Source: Pseudomonadota bacterium (GTDB taxonomy: Bacteria; Pseudomonadota; Gammaproteobacteria; Burkholderiales; Burkholderiaceae). From it: 13,008 nucleotides of DNA. The notes below the pieces were generated by a model. The model did no database searches and had not been told where the DNA came from. It worked only from the letters and a program-made list of their open reading frames with translations. A program made the translations under genes and the position numbers. The stretch covers positions 1-13,008 of the forward strand of contig JAJXUC010000112.1 in NCBI GenBank assembly GCA_021783435.1. Direction: 5' to 3'. This document shows positions 1 through 11,451 of the stretch, in pieces (positions within the stretch are counted from its first letter, which is position 1; each line of letters starts with the position of its first letter).

Positions 1-429
1 GCCCTGCCGCACCAGGTCTCCCATGGCGCCGACGCTGTCTTCGACCGGGACATTCTTGTCCAGGCGATGCAGGTAGTAAAGGTCGATTGTCTCGGTGCGC
101 AGCCGGCGCAAACTGTCCTCGCAGTTAAGGCGCAGGGTTTGCGGCCGGCCATCGATCACGCGCTGACCATCGACCCCCGCCATGCCGCCTTTGCTCGCCA
201 GGGTGAACCGTGCGCGGTGCGGTGAAAGAATCTGGCCGAGCAATGTCTCGTTGCTGCCGAAGCCGTAGAGCGCGGCAGTGTCAAACAACGTCACGCCCAG
301 ATCGAGCGCCTCGAGCAACAGCGCCCCCGCCTCCTGCGCGGATGGCGGGGTACCGTAAGCATGACTCAAGTTCATGCAACCCAGCCCGATGGGGGATAGG
401 TCAAATGGGCCAATGCGGCGTGTGCTCAT
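1..429 (-). CDS. Aldo/keto reductase, partial (C-terminal part lies outside the window)
   Basis: This is the N-terminal 143 residues of an NAD(P)H-dependent aldo/keto reductase; the rest runs off the left edge. The protein starts MSTRRIGPFDLSPIGLGCM. The family's catalytic tetrad is visible: Asp50 and Tyr55 (in LFDTAALYG), Lys80 (LASKGG) and His121 (YYLHRLD). The fold is a cytosolic TIM barrel and the usual reaction is carbonyl to alcohol. The ATG at 429-427 has only a weak AAGG as ribosome binding site. It lies 164 bp downstream of pmdC on the same strand, beyond a strong hairpin, so it is probably a separate transcript and not clearly part of PCA catabolism. The substrate cannot be told from the sequence. 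Family assignment is firm; pathway role is unknown. Confidence 0.9.
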   Translation of the reverse strand, partial: MSTRRIGPFDLSPIGLGCMNLSHAYGTPPSAQEAGALLLEALDLGVTLFDTAALYGFGSNETLLGQILSPHRARFTLASKGGMAGVDGQRVIDGRPQTLRLNCEDSLRRLRTETIDLYYLHRLDKNVPVEDSVGAMGDLVRQG

Positions 430-540
430 GGTCAAAACCTTGGAGCGGAAAGAGAGTGAGAAGGCAACAACGGGCACGCACAACGCCCACCGTCACGCCA
501 AGCGCACAAGGCGTGAATTCGTGATGGCTTTCGCTCACGC

Positions 541-572
541 GAGCCATCCCGACTGGGCCCAGGGATGGGCTC
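541..572 (-). terminator. Hairpin downstream of pmdC, probable transcription terminator
   Basis: On the minus strand GAGCCCATCCC and GGGATGGCTC form a 10-bp stem with a single bulged base. The loop is about 11 nt and holds the self-complementary CTGGGCCCAG. It starts 21 nt after the pmdC stop. There is no clear U-tract, so termination is inferred from position and stem strength. A weaker GCGTGA/TCACGC repeat follows at 511-540. Confidence 0.5.
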
Positions 573-593
573 GGAATCACGCCCGAGCCGCGG

Positions 594-1556
594 CTACAAG
601 CTGCGCTCGAGCTGCTGTTCGAGTTCGTCGAGGATGCGGTAACAGGGCAAGACCTGCGCCACGCTGGCATTCGGTTCGCGCCCCTCGCGAATCGCCGCAA
701 AGAACTCACGATCCTGCAGCTCGATCCCGTTCATGGAGACATCGACCTTGGAGACATCGATTTTTTCATCTTTGCCGGTGAACAGATCGTCGTAGCGGGC
801 GATGTAGGTTCCGTTGTCGCCGATGTAGCGAAAGAAGGTGCCCAGCGGGCCATCGTTGTTGAAACTGAGCGACAAGGTGCAGATCGCCCCACTGGCGGCC
901 CTGAGTTGAATCGACATGTCCATCGCGATGCCGAGCGTTGGGTGGATCGGGCCCTGGATGGCATGGGCCTCGACAATCGGTGAACGGGCCTGATACGCGA
1001 ACAAATCCACGGTGTGCGCGGCGTGATGCCACAGCAGATGGTCGGTCCAACTGCGCGGTTGACCCAGCGCGTTCATGTTGGTGCGGCGGAAAAAGTAGGT
1101 TTGCACGTCCATCTGCTGGATGTTCAATGCGCCGGCCACGATGCGCTGCCGGACCCATTGGTGGCTGGGGTTGAAACGGCGCGTGTGGCCACACATCGCC
1201 ACCAGCCCGGTGCGCTGCTGCAGATCGACCACGGCCTGCGCGCCCTGCAGGCTGTCGGCCAGTGGAATTTCCACCTGCACATGCTTGCCCGCGCCCAGGC
1301 ATTGAAGGGTTTGGGCCGCATGCATCGGGGTGGGGGTGCAGAGAATCACGGCATCCACCTCGGGAATGGCCAGGCTGGCTGCAAGATCCGTGGTGACATG
1401 CGGGATCGCAAATCGGGCCGCCACTTCGTGCGTCTTGTCCAACTCGCGACCGACCAGCGAGATGACCTCGACGCCATCGATGTTCCCGATGCCATCGAGA
1501 TGCTTGATGCCGAATGCGCCCGCCCCGGCGAGCGCGACCTTGATTGTCTTGGCCAT
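594..1556 (-). CDS. pmdC/ligC: 4-carboxy-2-hydroxymuconate-6-semialdehyde (CHMS) dehydrogenase
   Basis: This cytosolic enzyme oxidises the ring-cleavage product CHMS, as its cyclic hemiacetal, to 2-pyrone-4,6-dicarboxylate with NAD(P)+. The 320-residue protein belongs to the Gfo/Idh/MocA dehydrogenases: an N-terminal Rossmann fold with GAGAFG at residues 11-16, VILCTPTPMHA near 70-80, then a C-terminal alpha/beta domain with the LLWHHAAHTVDLF segment. Where most Gfo/Idh enzymes have EKP, this one has EIP (residues 96-98). I believe this is usual in LigC-type CHMS dehydrogenases, which oxidise a hemiacetal. The start follows the pmdB stop after one base, so the genes are translationally coupled. 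It is the last gene of the pmdDABC block and is followed by a hairpin. Identity is secure from family features and context. Confidence 0.96.
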   Translation of the reverse strand: MAKTIKVALAGAGAFGIKHLDGIGNIDGVEVISLVGRELDKTHEVAARFAIPHVTTDLAASLAIPEVDAVILCTPTPMHAAQTLQCLGAGKHVQVEIPLADSLQGAQAVVDLQQRTGLVAMCGHTRRFNPSHQWVRQRIVAGALNIQQMDVQTYFFRRTNMNALGQPRSWTDHLLWHHAAHTVDLFAYQARSPIVEAHAIQGPIHPTLGIAMDMSIQLRAASGAICTLSLSFNNDGPLGTFFRYIGDNGTYIARYDDLFTGKDEKIDVSKVDVSMNGIELQDREFFAAIREGREPNASVAQVLPCYRILDELEQQLERSL

Positions 1557-1557
1557 A

Positions 1558-2844
<1,287 letters not shown>

Positions 2845-2848
<4 letters not shown>

Positions 2849-3783
2849 CGCTCCACTTCAGGCCAGTACAGGCGCATCGGGTTGTCCACCAGCAGCTTGC
2901 GCTGCAGTTCCGGGGTGACGGCAATATGGGGAATGAAATCCACCAGCAGCCCATCGTCGGGCATGTGGTCCTTGAGGTTCGGATGCGGCCAGTCCGTTCC
3001 CCACAACACCCGGTCGGGAAAGGTTTCCACGATGCGCCGGGCAAACGCCACCACGTCCCGATAGGCGCTGCGCTCACCAAGCAGCGCCGCAGGTCCGGAC
3101 ACGGTCAGGCGCTCCGGGCAACTGACCTTGCTCCAGACGTTGGGATGCTCGCGCATGAACTGCACGAACAAGGAGAACTCGGGCCCGTCGAGGGGCTGGC
3201 TGACGTCCGGCCGTCCCATGTGATCGACCACGACGGTGGTCGGCAGCGCCGTGAAGAACTCCCACAGATCGGGCAGATCCCGAGCCTCGAAGTAAATCAC
3301 GACATGCCAGCCCAGACCGGCGACGCGCGCGGCGATCTCCATCAATTCATCCTTGGGCGTGAAATCCACCAGGCGCTTGACGAAGTTGAAGCGCACGCCA
3401 CGCACGCCGGCCGCATGCAACTGGAGCAGGTCGGCGTCGCTGATGTTGCGCTTCACCGTGGCCACCCCGCGCGCCATACCCCCGCTGTGCAGCAGGGCAT
3501 CGACCATGGCGCTGTTATCGGCGCCGTGGCAGGTGGCCTGCACGACGACGTTGCGAGCAAAGCCGAGGTGGTCGCGCAACGCGAACAACTGCTCTTTCGA
3601 GGCGTCACAGGGCGTGTATTTGCGTTCCGGCGCGAAGGGAAAAACCGCGCCAGGGCCAAAGACATGGCAGTGCGCGTCGACCGCGCCTGCGGGAACTGCG
3701 AACCGTGGCTTGCTGGGATTGGCATACCAGTCGAGCCAGCCGGGCGTTTGAACGAAAGGATGCGTCGTGATCGTGGATGACAT
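2845..3783 (-). CDS. pmdD/ligI: 2-pyrone-4,6-dicarboxylate (PDC) hydrolase
   Basis: This enzyme hydrolyses the lactone PDC to 4-oxalomesaconate. The 312-residue protein is an amidohydrolase-superfamily TIM barrel of the metal-independent LigI type. The HxH at residues 38-40 (DAHCHVFGPG), Arg131 and Arg137 (VRFNFVKR), His188 (VVVDHMGRPD) and the catalytic Asp264 (WGTDWPHPN) match the LigI pattern. The first residues MSSTITTHPF form a short extra N-terminal tail. The ATG at 3783 has no recognisable Shine-Dalgarno sequence. It is the first gene after a 330-bp gap and so may have its own promoter; it overlaps pmdA by four bases. Assignment is firm from motifs and order. Confidence 0.97.
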
Positions 3784-4113
3784 GGAGCGATGGAGTGTCT
3801 TGAAGATGCGCGCGAACGGAGATCAGCACCGACCCGGACGAGGATGATCGGCTGGATGAAGGCGGATCAAGGCGGAATGCCGGCTCTGGATGCCGGCAGT
3901 CGGCATGCCCACTCCCGCCATCCGGGCTTCTCCATCATTGCATGGGCCCCAGCGTTGCGGCGGTGAACCATGCCCGCCACTGCAGGTAGGACGGACGATG
4001 GCTGTCACGCTGGCCAGGGTACGGGGCGAGTTTCCTGGATCGCAGAAAACCGGTGAAGCGAACAGCTTGACCAAACCGGAGCAGCCCCCGGATAGGATAC
4101 CCGGTGCCAGCCA
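3784..4113. other. 330-bp gap between the dehydrogenase gene and pmdD, rich in short repeats
   Basis: I see no convincing gene here. The possible short frames lack a ribosome binding site and resemble nothing known. The pmdD-proximal half is full of short repeats (ATGCCGGC twice, CGGCAT, and tandem CCGCCTTGAT / CCGCCTTCAT on the minus strand). No good -35/-10 pair for pmdD was found. The gap splits the pmd genes into a UEF-plus-dehydrogenase block and a DABC block, so it may hold a regulated promoter, an attenuator or a processing site. That is inference. Confidence 0.6.
3877..3906 (-). repeat. ATGCCGGC repeat cluster able to form alternative hairpins
   Basis: ATGCCGGC occurs at 3877-3884 and 3890-3897, with an inverted CGGCAT at 3901-3906. 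Because GCCGGC is self-complementary, the two copies can form a 7-bp stem (TGCCGGC/GCCGGCA) with a 7-nt loop, or the second copy can pair with CGGCAT instead. It lies about 95-125 bp upstream of the pmdD start, in its leader or promoter region. Function is unknown: a regulator site, a weak terminator or a dispersed repeat are all possible. Confidence 0.5.
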
Positions 4114-5079
4114 TCATGCTTGCGCTGACTTGCCGCGGTCGGCGAGGATGCGGTCGGCCTCGGTGCGCCAGTCGGCGCTGCGCGCGAACGCGGCGGCGCC
4201 CCGGGAGCCGAACACACCCGCATCGGCCAGGTCCGCAACCCACGCCTGGCGCTCGGCCGTGCCCTGCGCAGACCAGGGCGTGAGCCCGATCTCACGCACG
4301 GTCTCGGCCACCTCCCGGACCTCCTCGGCACGGCGGCGTCCATGCTCGATGACCCGCTGGAAAAAATAGGCAGCCTGCTTTTCCCAATCGATGCCGGGAA
4401 AGGTTTCCTGGAGCGAGGCGACAACGGCGTCTTCGACACCGTAGGCGCGCGCCGTGGTGAAACTCTCGATGACCATCGCCTCCAGGCCCTTGATCATCAC
4501 GCTGCGGCACATCTTTGTCGCCGAAGCGACGCCGAGCGTGGCGCTGGCGACCTGAGCCTTGAAGCCGAGCAGGGCGAGCAAGGGTTGCAGAGTGGCGGCA
4601 TGGCTGCCGCCCAGCAGCAGTGGCACGCGCAGGCGGTAGGGCGGGACCGATGTCATGACCGCCGCTTCGACATATCGGCCGCCTGCGGCATCGATCCCTT
4701 CGGCGGCGCGCTGCTTCGCCCCTGGTGAAGCCGAGTTGAAGTCAAGAAACCAGGCGCCATCCCGGATCGCCGGCGCGCAGGCCTGGGCCGCACGCACAGT
4801 CTGGCTGGCGGTCACGGCGCAGACGATGCAATCGGCTGCCGCCGCCAGTTCGGCATGGGACGCCGCCAGCCTCACGCCATGAGCCGCGGCATGCTCACGC
4901 AGCGCCGCCTCGGCGCTCGAACCGAGCTTGGAGTCGTAGGCCGTGACACGCGCCACGCCCGCCGCCCGGAGATCCTCGGCCAGAATGCGGCCGACCTCGC
5001 CATAACCGACGAGGCCGACATGCCACTGCAACGGGTCGCTGGCCACGACCTTGGCGCCCAAGCCGGATTCAGTCGACAT
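4114..5079 (-). CDS. NAD(P)-binding dehydrogenase, 6-phosphogluconate/3-hydroxyisobutyrate dehydrogenase-like with DUF1932-type C-terminus; role unknown
   Basis: This 321-residue protein has an N-terminal Rossmann domain ([18 protein letters not shown], GxGxxG at residues 25-30), a [12 protein letters not shown] segment typical of the beta-hydroxyacid dehydrogenase substrate loop, and a helical C-terminal domain with [21 protein letters not shown]. That last segment carries the candidate catalytic lysine and resembles DUF1932 proteins. It should bind NAD(P) and act on a hydroxy or keto acid in the cytosol. The chosen ATG (5079) overlaps the pmdF stop by 11 bases, so the two are co-translated; its ribosome binding site is poor. 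It is not one of the known enzymes of PCA 4,5-cleavage. It could act on a pathway hydroxyacid or ketoacid, detoxify a side product, or serve a related aromatic substrate. The fold is confident; the reaction is unknown. Confidence 0.9.
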   Translation of the reverse strand: MSTESGLGAKVVASDPLQWHVGLVGYGEVGRILAEDLRAAGVARVTAYDSKLGSSAEAALREHAAAHGVRLAASHAELAAAADCIVCAVTASQTVRAAQACAPAIRDGAWFLDFNSASPGAKQRAAEGIDAAGGRYVEAAVMTSVPPYRLRVPLLLGGSHAATLQPLLALLGFKAQVASATLGVASATKMCRSVMIKGLEAMVIESFTTARAYGVEDAVVASLQETFPGIDWEKQAAYFFQRVIEHGRRRAEEVREVAETVREIGLTPWSAQGTAERQAWVADLADAGVFGSRGAAAFARSADWRTEADRILADRGKSAQA

Positions 5080-5752
5080 ACCGGAGGCCCGCCTTTTCAA
5101 GCGGCTCGCGCATCTTGTACATGTCCAGGCCGAGCACCCCGGCGGCGAGTTTTTCGCGTTTGAGCACCTCGTTGTCCTCGCGTGCCTGGGCCGCATCGGC
5201 CGTCTGCCGGGCCATCGCGGCCGGGACGATGACCACGCCGTCGTCGTCAGCGACCACCACGTCGCCGGGGTTCACCAGCGCTCCGGCGCAGACAACCGGG
5301 ATGTTGACCGAACCGATCGTCGCCTTGATGGTGCCCTTGGCGCTGATGGCCTTGCTCCACACGGGAAACGGCATCGCGGTCAGTTCCTTCACGTCGCGCA
5401 CGCCGGCGTCGATGATCAGACCTTTGGCGCCACGCGCACGGAAACTGGTGGCCAGCAAATCGCCGAAGTAGCCATCGGAGCAATCGGCGGTCACGGCGGC
5501 CACAACCACATCCCCAGGCTGGATTTGTTCAGCCACGACATGCAGCATCCAGTTGTCACCGGGTTGCAGGAGCACGGTGACCGCCGTGCCGCACACATGC
5601 GCATGGTTGTAGATGGGCCGCATGTACGGCTTCATCAGTCCGATCCGGCCCATGGCTTCGTGGAGCGTGGCCACTCCGTAGCGTGCCAAGGCCTCGACCG
5701 CAGCGCGATCGGGGCGCTGCACATGGCGTTTGACGATGCCCAGTTGGTTCAT
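5069..5752 (-). CDS. pmdF/ligK: 4-carboxy-4-hydroxy-2-oxoadipate (CHA) aldolase / oxaloacetate decarboxylase
   Basis: This is the last step of the pathway: cleavage of CHA to pyruvate and oxaloacetate by a divalent-metal class II aldolase, usually with oxaloacetate decarboxylase side activity. The 227-residue form begins [13 protein letters not shown], which lines up with the usual start of LigK/ProA proteins and has GAAGGA nine bases upstream. An in-frame ATG at 5776 (MAFEGQTD, 235 residues) overlaps the pmdE stop as TGATG and also has a purine-rich AGGGGA in front, so the longer form is possible. Visible active-site residues in the shorter numbering are Asp98 (GDLLATS), Arg119 and Asp120 (AGVRD), with the conserved [12 protein letters not shown] near the C-terminus. 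Identity is firm; the start is the uncertain point. Confidence 0.95.
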   Translation of the reverse strand: MNQLGIVKRHVQRPDRAAVEALARYGVATLHEAMGRIGLMKPYMRPIYNHAHVCGTAVTVLLQPGDNWMLHVVAEQIQPGDVVVAAVTADCSDGYFGDLLATSFRARGAKGLIIDAGVRDVKELTAMPFPVWSKAISAKGTIKATIGSVNIPVVCAGALVNPGDVVVADDDGVVIVPAAMARQTADAAQAREDNEVLKREKLAAGVLGLDMYKMREPLEKAGLRYVD

Positions 5753-5775
5753 GTCGGTTTGTCCTTCGAATGCCA

Positions 5776-6801
5776 TCACAGTCCCCTGGCCTGCAGGGCG
5801 GCATGCAGACGGGGGTAGACGCGGCGCGCATTGCCTTCGTAGATCTTGAAGCGCTGCTCCGGGTCGATGGCGGCGGCTTCGACGTAGCGCTTGGTGTCGT
5901 CGTAGGGATGGCCCGTGGTGGGGTCGATGCCGCGCACGGCGCCGATCATTTCGCTGGCGAACACGATGTTGTCGATCGGGATGACCCGGGTCAGCAGGTC
6001 GATGCCGGGTTGATGGTAGACACAGGTGTCGAAGAAGATGTTGTTGAGCAAGTGCTCCTGCAGCAACGGCTTCTTCAACTCTTGCGCCAGGCCGCGAAAG
6101 CGCCCCCAATGGTAGGGAACCGCCCCGCCGCCGTGGGGGATCACGAATTTGAGCGTTGGGAAATCCTTGAACAGATCGCCGGCCAGGCACTGCATGAAGG
6201 CGGTGGTGTCGGCGTTCAGGTAGTGCGCTCCGGTGGTGTGGAAACAGGCGTTGCAACTGGTGCTGACATGGATCATGGCGGCCAGGTCGTACTCGACCAT
6301 CTTTTCATAAATCGGGTACCAGTGGCGGTCGGTGAGCGGCGGTTCCTGCCAGTGCCCGCCGGAAGGATCGGGATTGAGGTTGATGCCGACAAAGCCGTAA
6401 TCGTTCACGCACCTCTCGATCTCGTGAACGCAGGTTTTCGGATCGACGCCCGGCGACTGCGGCAGCATCGCGGCACCGATGAAGTGATCCGGGAAGAGTT
6501 GCGAGACACGGTAGCAAAGCTCGTTGCAGATGCCGGCCCAGGTGCTGCTGGTGTTGAAGTCGCCGATGTGATGCGCCATGAAACTCGCGCGCGGCGAGAA
6601 GATCGTGAGATCGGAACCTCTCTGGCGCATGAGCCTGAGCTGATTGCTCTCGATCGACTCGCGCAACTCGTCGTCACTGATCCGCAGATCCGCGACCTTG
6701 GGCCCAAGCTCGGGGGTGCTCAGGTTGGCGATCTGGAGCTTTCGCCAGTCCTCCAGCGCTTTGGGGGCGGTCGTGTAGTGGCCGTGGCAATCGATGATCA
6801 C
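5776..6801 (-). CDS. pmdE/ligJ: 4-oxalomesaconate (OMA) hydratase
   Basis: This enzyme adds water to the tautomerised 4-oxalomesaconate to give 4-carboxy-4-hydroxy-2-oxoadipate. The 341-residue protein is a zinc-dependent amidohydrolase-superfamily TIM barrel (cog3618/LigJ type). Its residues match the published LigJ active site at identical numbers: zinc ligands His6 and His8 (DCHGH), His178 (MIHVS) and Glu284 (FASEM), plus His223 (IPHGGG). The start codon is GTG at 6801-6799 and overlaps the pmdU stop as GTGA, so translation is coupled. Its stop meets the possible upstream start of pmdF. In Comamonas a transporter gene, pmdK, sits between pmdU and pmdE; here they overlap directly. Assignment is very secure. 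Confidence 0.97.
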   Translation of the reverse strand: MIIDCHGHYTTAPKALEDWRKLQIANLSTPELGPKVADLRISDDELRESIESNQLRLMRQRGSDLTIFSPRASFMAHHIGDFNTSSTWAGICNELCYRVSQLFPDHFIGAAMLPQSPGVDPKTCVHEIERCVNDYGFVGINLNPDPSGGHWQEPPLTDRHWYPIYEKMVEYDLAAMIHVSTSCNACFHTTGAHYLNADTTAFMQCLAGDLFKDFPTLKFVIPHGGGAVPYHWGRFRGLAQELKKPLLQEHLLNNIFFDTCVYHQPGIDLLTRVIPIDNIVFASEMIGAVRGIDPTTGHPYDDTKRYVEAAAIDPEQRFKIYEGNARRVYPRLHAALQARGL

Positions 6802-7889
6802 GGTTGGTTTCCTTTCCAGATGGATGCGGGGATCATGACCTCGCCCCGCATCAACAGGCGCGCCGTGCGCAGCAGCGCAGCGCGCGTGACGTTCTGGGGG
6901 TTGTCCGGATCGAGTCCGAGTTCGACGCCGAATTCACCTGTCGGGTGCTCCACGGACATGGTCTTGGTCGCACCGCCGGGCATGATGGCCATGCCGGCGC
7001 AGACGGAACCGTCGAGCACGCAGGCCGTGGCCACCGTGACGGCGGCCAGCACGCCGATGGCGTCATGGCAGACATGCGGGATGAAGCTGCGGGTGCAGAG
7101 ACTGCCGCCCGCGCGTGGCGGCGCGATCAGGGTCATCTTGGGATAGTTCCTGGCGGACACGTCGCCCAGCCCCATGGCGTGGCCGCAGGCCAGACGCAAC
7201 CGTTCGAGGCGGACCTTGAGCTCGACATCGGCATTGAGCTCGGCTGCGCTTTCGTAGCCCGTGCAGCCGAGGTCCGCCGCCCTGAACAAGACCAGGGGCA
7301 TGCCGTTGTCGATGCAGGTCACTTCGACACCGTCGATGACATCGCGCACATGGCCGGTGGGCAGCAGCCCCGCACAGACCGAGCCGGCGGTCTCCAGAAA
7401 TTGGATGGCGATCGGCGCCGCGGTTCCCGGAACGCCGTCGATCCGCGCATCGCCCTCGTAGGCCACCTGACCCCCTGGCGTCTGCACGGTCACATCGCAT
7501 TGCATGTCGGTGTTGCGCGTCAGCACACGCAAGGTGGTGGTCGCGCCTTCGGGTACGACCAGGCCCGTTTCCAAGGCGAACGGGACGACTGCGGCAAGCA
7601 TGTTGCCGCAGTTCGGGGTGGTATCGACCTTGTCCTGGTCGGGTTGCAGTTGCGCGAAAAGAAAGTCGAGATCGACTCCGGGCACCTGGCTGCGACGCAC
7701 GATGCCGACCTTGCTGGTCAGGGGGTGCGCGCCACCCAAGCCATCGATCTGGCGCTTGTCGGGCGAACCCATCACGGCCAGCAGGACGCGATCGCGTGTG
7801 GCAAGGTCGGAGGGCAGGTCGGCCTCATTGAAAAATGGGCCTCTCGACGTCCCCCCGCGCATAAAGAGGCAGGGAATCGGTGTTTGCAT
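6798..7889 (-). CDS. pmdU/ligU: 4-oxalomesaconate tautomerase (PrpF superfamily)
   Basis: This enzyme isomerises the double bond of 4-oxalomesaconate to give the substrate of the hydratase PmdE. The 363-residue protein is of the PrpF/GalD type with two diaminopimelate-epimerase-like halves. The N-terminus MQTPIPCLFMRGGTSRG is typical. Lys60 (HPLTSKVGIV) and Cys94 (TTPNCGNM) keep the 34-residue spacing of the catalytic Lys66/Cys100 that I recall for LigU. GFO-type or crotonase domains are absent. It is the first gene of the catabolic operon, 84 bp after the LysR regulator on the same strand, with a good promoter in that gap, and it overlaps pmdE by four bases. Methylaconitate isomerase (PrpF) is the main alternative, but the context rules strongly for OMA. 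Confidence 0.95.
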   Translation of the reverse strand: MQTPIPCLFMRGGTSRGPFFNEADLPSDLATRDRVLLAVMGSPDKRQIDGLGGAHPLTSKVGIVRRSQVPGVDLDFLFAQLQPDQDKVDTTPNCGNMLAAVVPFALETGLVVPEGATTTLRVLTRNTDMQCDVTVQTPGGQVAYEGDARIDGVPGTAAPIAIQFLETAGSVCAGLLPTGHVRDVIDGVEVTCIDNGMPLVLFRAADLGCTGYESAAELNADVELKVRLERLRLACGHAMGLGDVSARNYPKMTLIAPPRAGGSLCTRSFIPHVCHDAIGVLAAVTVATACVLDGSVCAGMAIMPGGATKTMSVEHPTGEFGVELGLDPDNPQNVTRAALLRTARLLMRGEVMIPASIWKGNQP

Positions 7890-7920
7890 GACGCGCTGTT
7901 GTTGTCAGTACGGCCGCTTC

Positions 7921-7949
7921 ATTATGGTGCAGCACAAGACCACGTCCAA
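7921..7949 (-). promoter_or_regulatory. Predicted sigma-70-type promoter for pmdU
   Basis: On the minus strand -35 TTGGAC (7949-7944) and -10 CATAAT (7926-7921) are separated by exactly 17 bp. The predicted start site is near 7914, about 25 bases before the pmdU ATG. A GTGCTGCAC palindrome sits in the spacer just upstream of the -10 and could be an operator. This is the only good promoter match in the lysR-pmdU gap. Confidence 0.65.
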
Positions 7950-7973
7950 GTCGGTTTGCTGCGCTAGCTGGTA

Positions 7974-8924
7974 TCACGATTTGTTATGGTCGCGCCCACT
8001 CGCACGCAGCAACAACAAGCCGCCGAGCATGCGCATGACGTGGCGCATCAACGGGGTCATCGGCTTATGCGCCGAGGCTGCCAGGCACATTTTGCTGACG
8101 AGGCGCGGCTTGACCAGTGGGCGCACGCGGAACACCTGGGATTGCCCCGTGGCAATCACGGCGCCCTGGCTGAGGACGGCGTGGCCATGGCCGAAACGCA
8201 CCAGGTCGAGAATGGACGGCACACCCGACACTTCCCAGGCGATCTGCAGTTTGAAGCCTGACAGAGCGGCCTGCGCCTCCACCAACTTACGGATGACGTG
8301 CGTGCGATCCGGGATGATCAAGGGATAGTCTGCGAGTTCGGCAAAGGGCATGGCGGCATCAACGCGCAGGCGCGATGCCTGCCGTGATGCGCGGCCAGCG
8401 GCGGGCGCCACCGCCGGACTCACCAGGCACAGCGGCTCATCGAGCAGTGGATGGAGTTCGATGGCTGCGCCCGGTTCGGGATTGAGCAGCACCCCGATAT
8501 CCACGCGCCCGGTGGCAATCCATTCGGTGATGTGGGTGGACAACCCCTCGACGATGGTCAACTGCGCTTTCGGCAGGTCTTCACGAAAGCATTCCACCAG
8601 GGGCAGCGTGACGAGGCGCCCTACACTCGGGGTCAGGCCGATCACCACCTTTCCGGAGGGCTCATCCCTCCCGCTCTCCACGTCTTCGCGTGCTTGTGCA
8701 ACAAGCTGCAGGATGCCCACGCTGTGGCTGAACAGACGCTTGCCGGCTTCGGTGAGGATGACCCCGCGCCCGGTGCGTTGCAGCAACTGGGCGCGCAAAT
8801 CGGTCTCCAACAAACGCACTTGGCGGCTCAAGGCCGGTTGGGCAATGTCCAGCACGATCGACGCCTTGCTGAAGCTGCCGAGCTCTGCGACCCGCACGAA
8901 GTATTCGAGCTGTTTGAGGTTCAT
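7974..8924 (-). CDS. LysR-type transcriptional regulator, probable regulator of the pmd (PCA 4,5-cleavage) genes
   Basis: The 316-residue protein starts MNLKQLEYFVRVAELGSFSK, with a winged helix-turn-helix over about residues 1-60 (ASIVLDIAQPALSRQVRLLE as recognition region) and a periplasmic-binding-protein-like effector domain from about residue 90 to the end. The ATG at 8924 has GGGGGAGG close upstream; in-frame codons farther upstream are not conserved LysR sequence. It lies 84 bp before pmdU and points the same way, whereas many LysR regulators are divergent from their targets. By position it is the likely counterpart of PmdR or LigR, which respond to PCA. The effector and the sign of control are inferred, not seen. 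The C-terminal tail (LLLLRASGRDHNKS) is variable. Confidence 0.92.
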   Translation of the reverse strand: MNLKQLEYFVRVAELGSFSKASIVLDIAQPALSRQVRLLETDLRAQLLQRTGRGVILTEAGKRLFSHSVGILQLVAQAREDVESGRDEPSGKVVIGLTPSVGRLVTLPLVECFREDLPKAQLTIVEGLSTHITEWIATGRVDIGVLLNPEPGAAIELHPLLDEPLCLVSPAVAPAAGRASRQASRLRVDAAMPFAELADYPLIIPDRTHVIRKLVEAQAALSGFKLQIAWEVSGVPSILDLVRFGHGHAVLSQGAVIATGQSQVFRVRPLVKPRLVSKMCLAASAHKPMTPLMRHVMRMLGGLLLLRASGRDHNKS

Positions 8925-9136
8925 GCCTCCCCCGGAGAAATGAGTTGCTGCCGCGGTGCGAGATTCGGCGGGCAGACGTGATGACCCGCCAAGACGGCCC
9001 ACACAGCACCTGGAAATCATGGGTCGTTCCTGAGTTCCCGGACCCCGGAGGACAAGCAACAAGCCGATTCAGGAGCGCCCTGGGTTCATTATCGGCCGGC
9101 CCCGAGACATCGCAGGCCGGTCTTCGCAAACGCCGT

Positions 9137-11417
<2,281 letters not shown>

Positions 11418-11451
11418 GTACCGGGCCGGCACTCGACAGCACCGATGCAAG

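Noticed and set aside
3823..4074. 83-codon minus-strand frame in the gap before pmdD, considered as a remnant of the missing pmdK transporter
   Set aside because: The sequence has no hydrophobic helices of an MFS protein and no ribosome binding site, and pmdK would be expected between pmdU and pmdE.
5770..7146. Long plus-strand open frame (458 codons) opposite pmdE and pmdU
   Set aside because: It is the antisense shadow of two genes whose active sites match LigJ and LigU; it has no domain of its own.
6804..7967. Plus-strand open frame of 387 codons opposite pmdU
   Set aside because: Antisense shadow rich in His, Gly, Asp and Gln with no family resemblance; pmdU is certain on the other strand.
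7974..9062. Upstream extension of the LysR gene to 9062
   Set aside because: The extra 46 residues are not LysR-like. MNLKQLEYF at 8924 is the canonical N-terminus and has GGGGGAGG in front.
11418..11451. Possible bidirectional terminator between convergent pobR and ohr
   Set aside because: The 34-bp gap has no inverted repeat with a useful stem or a U/A tract.
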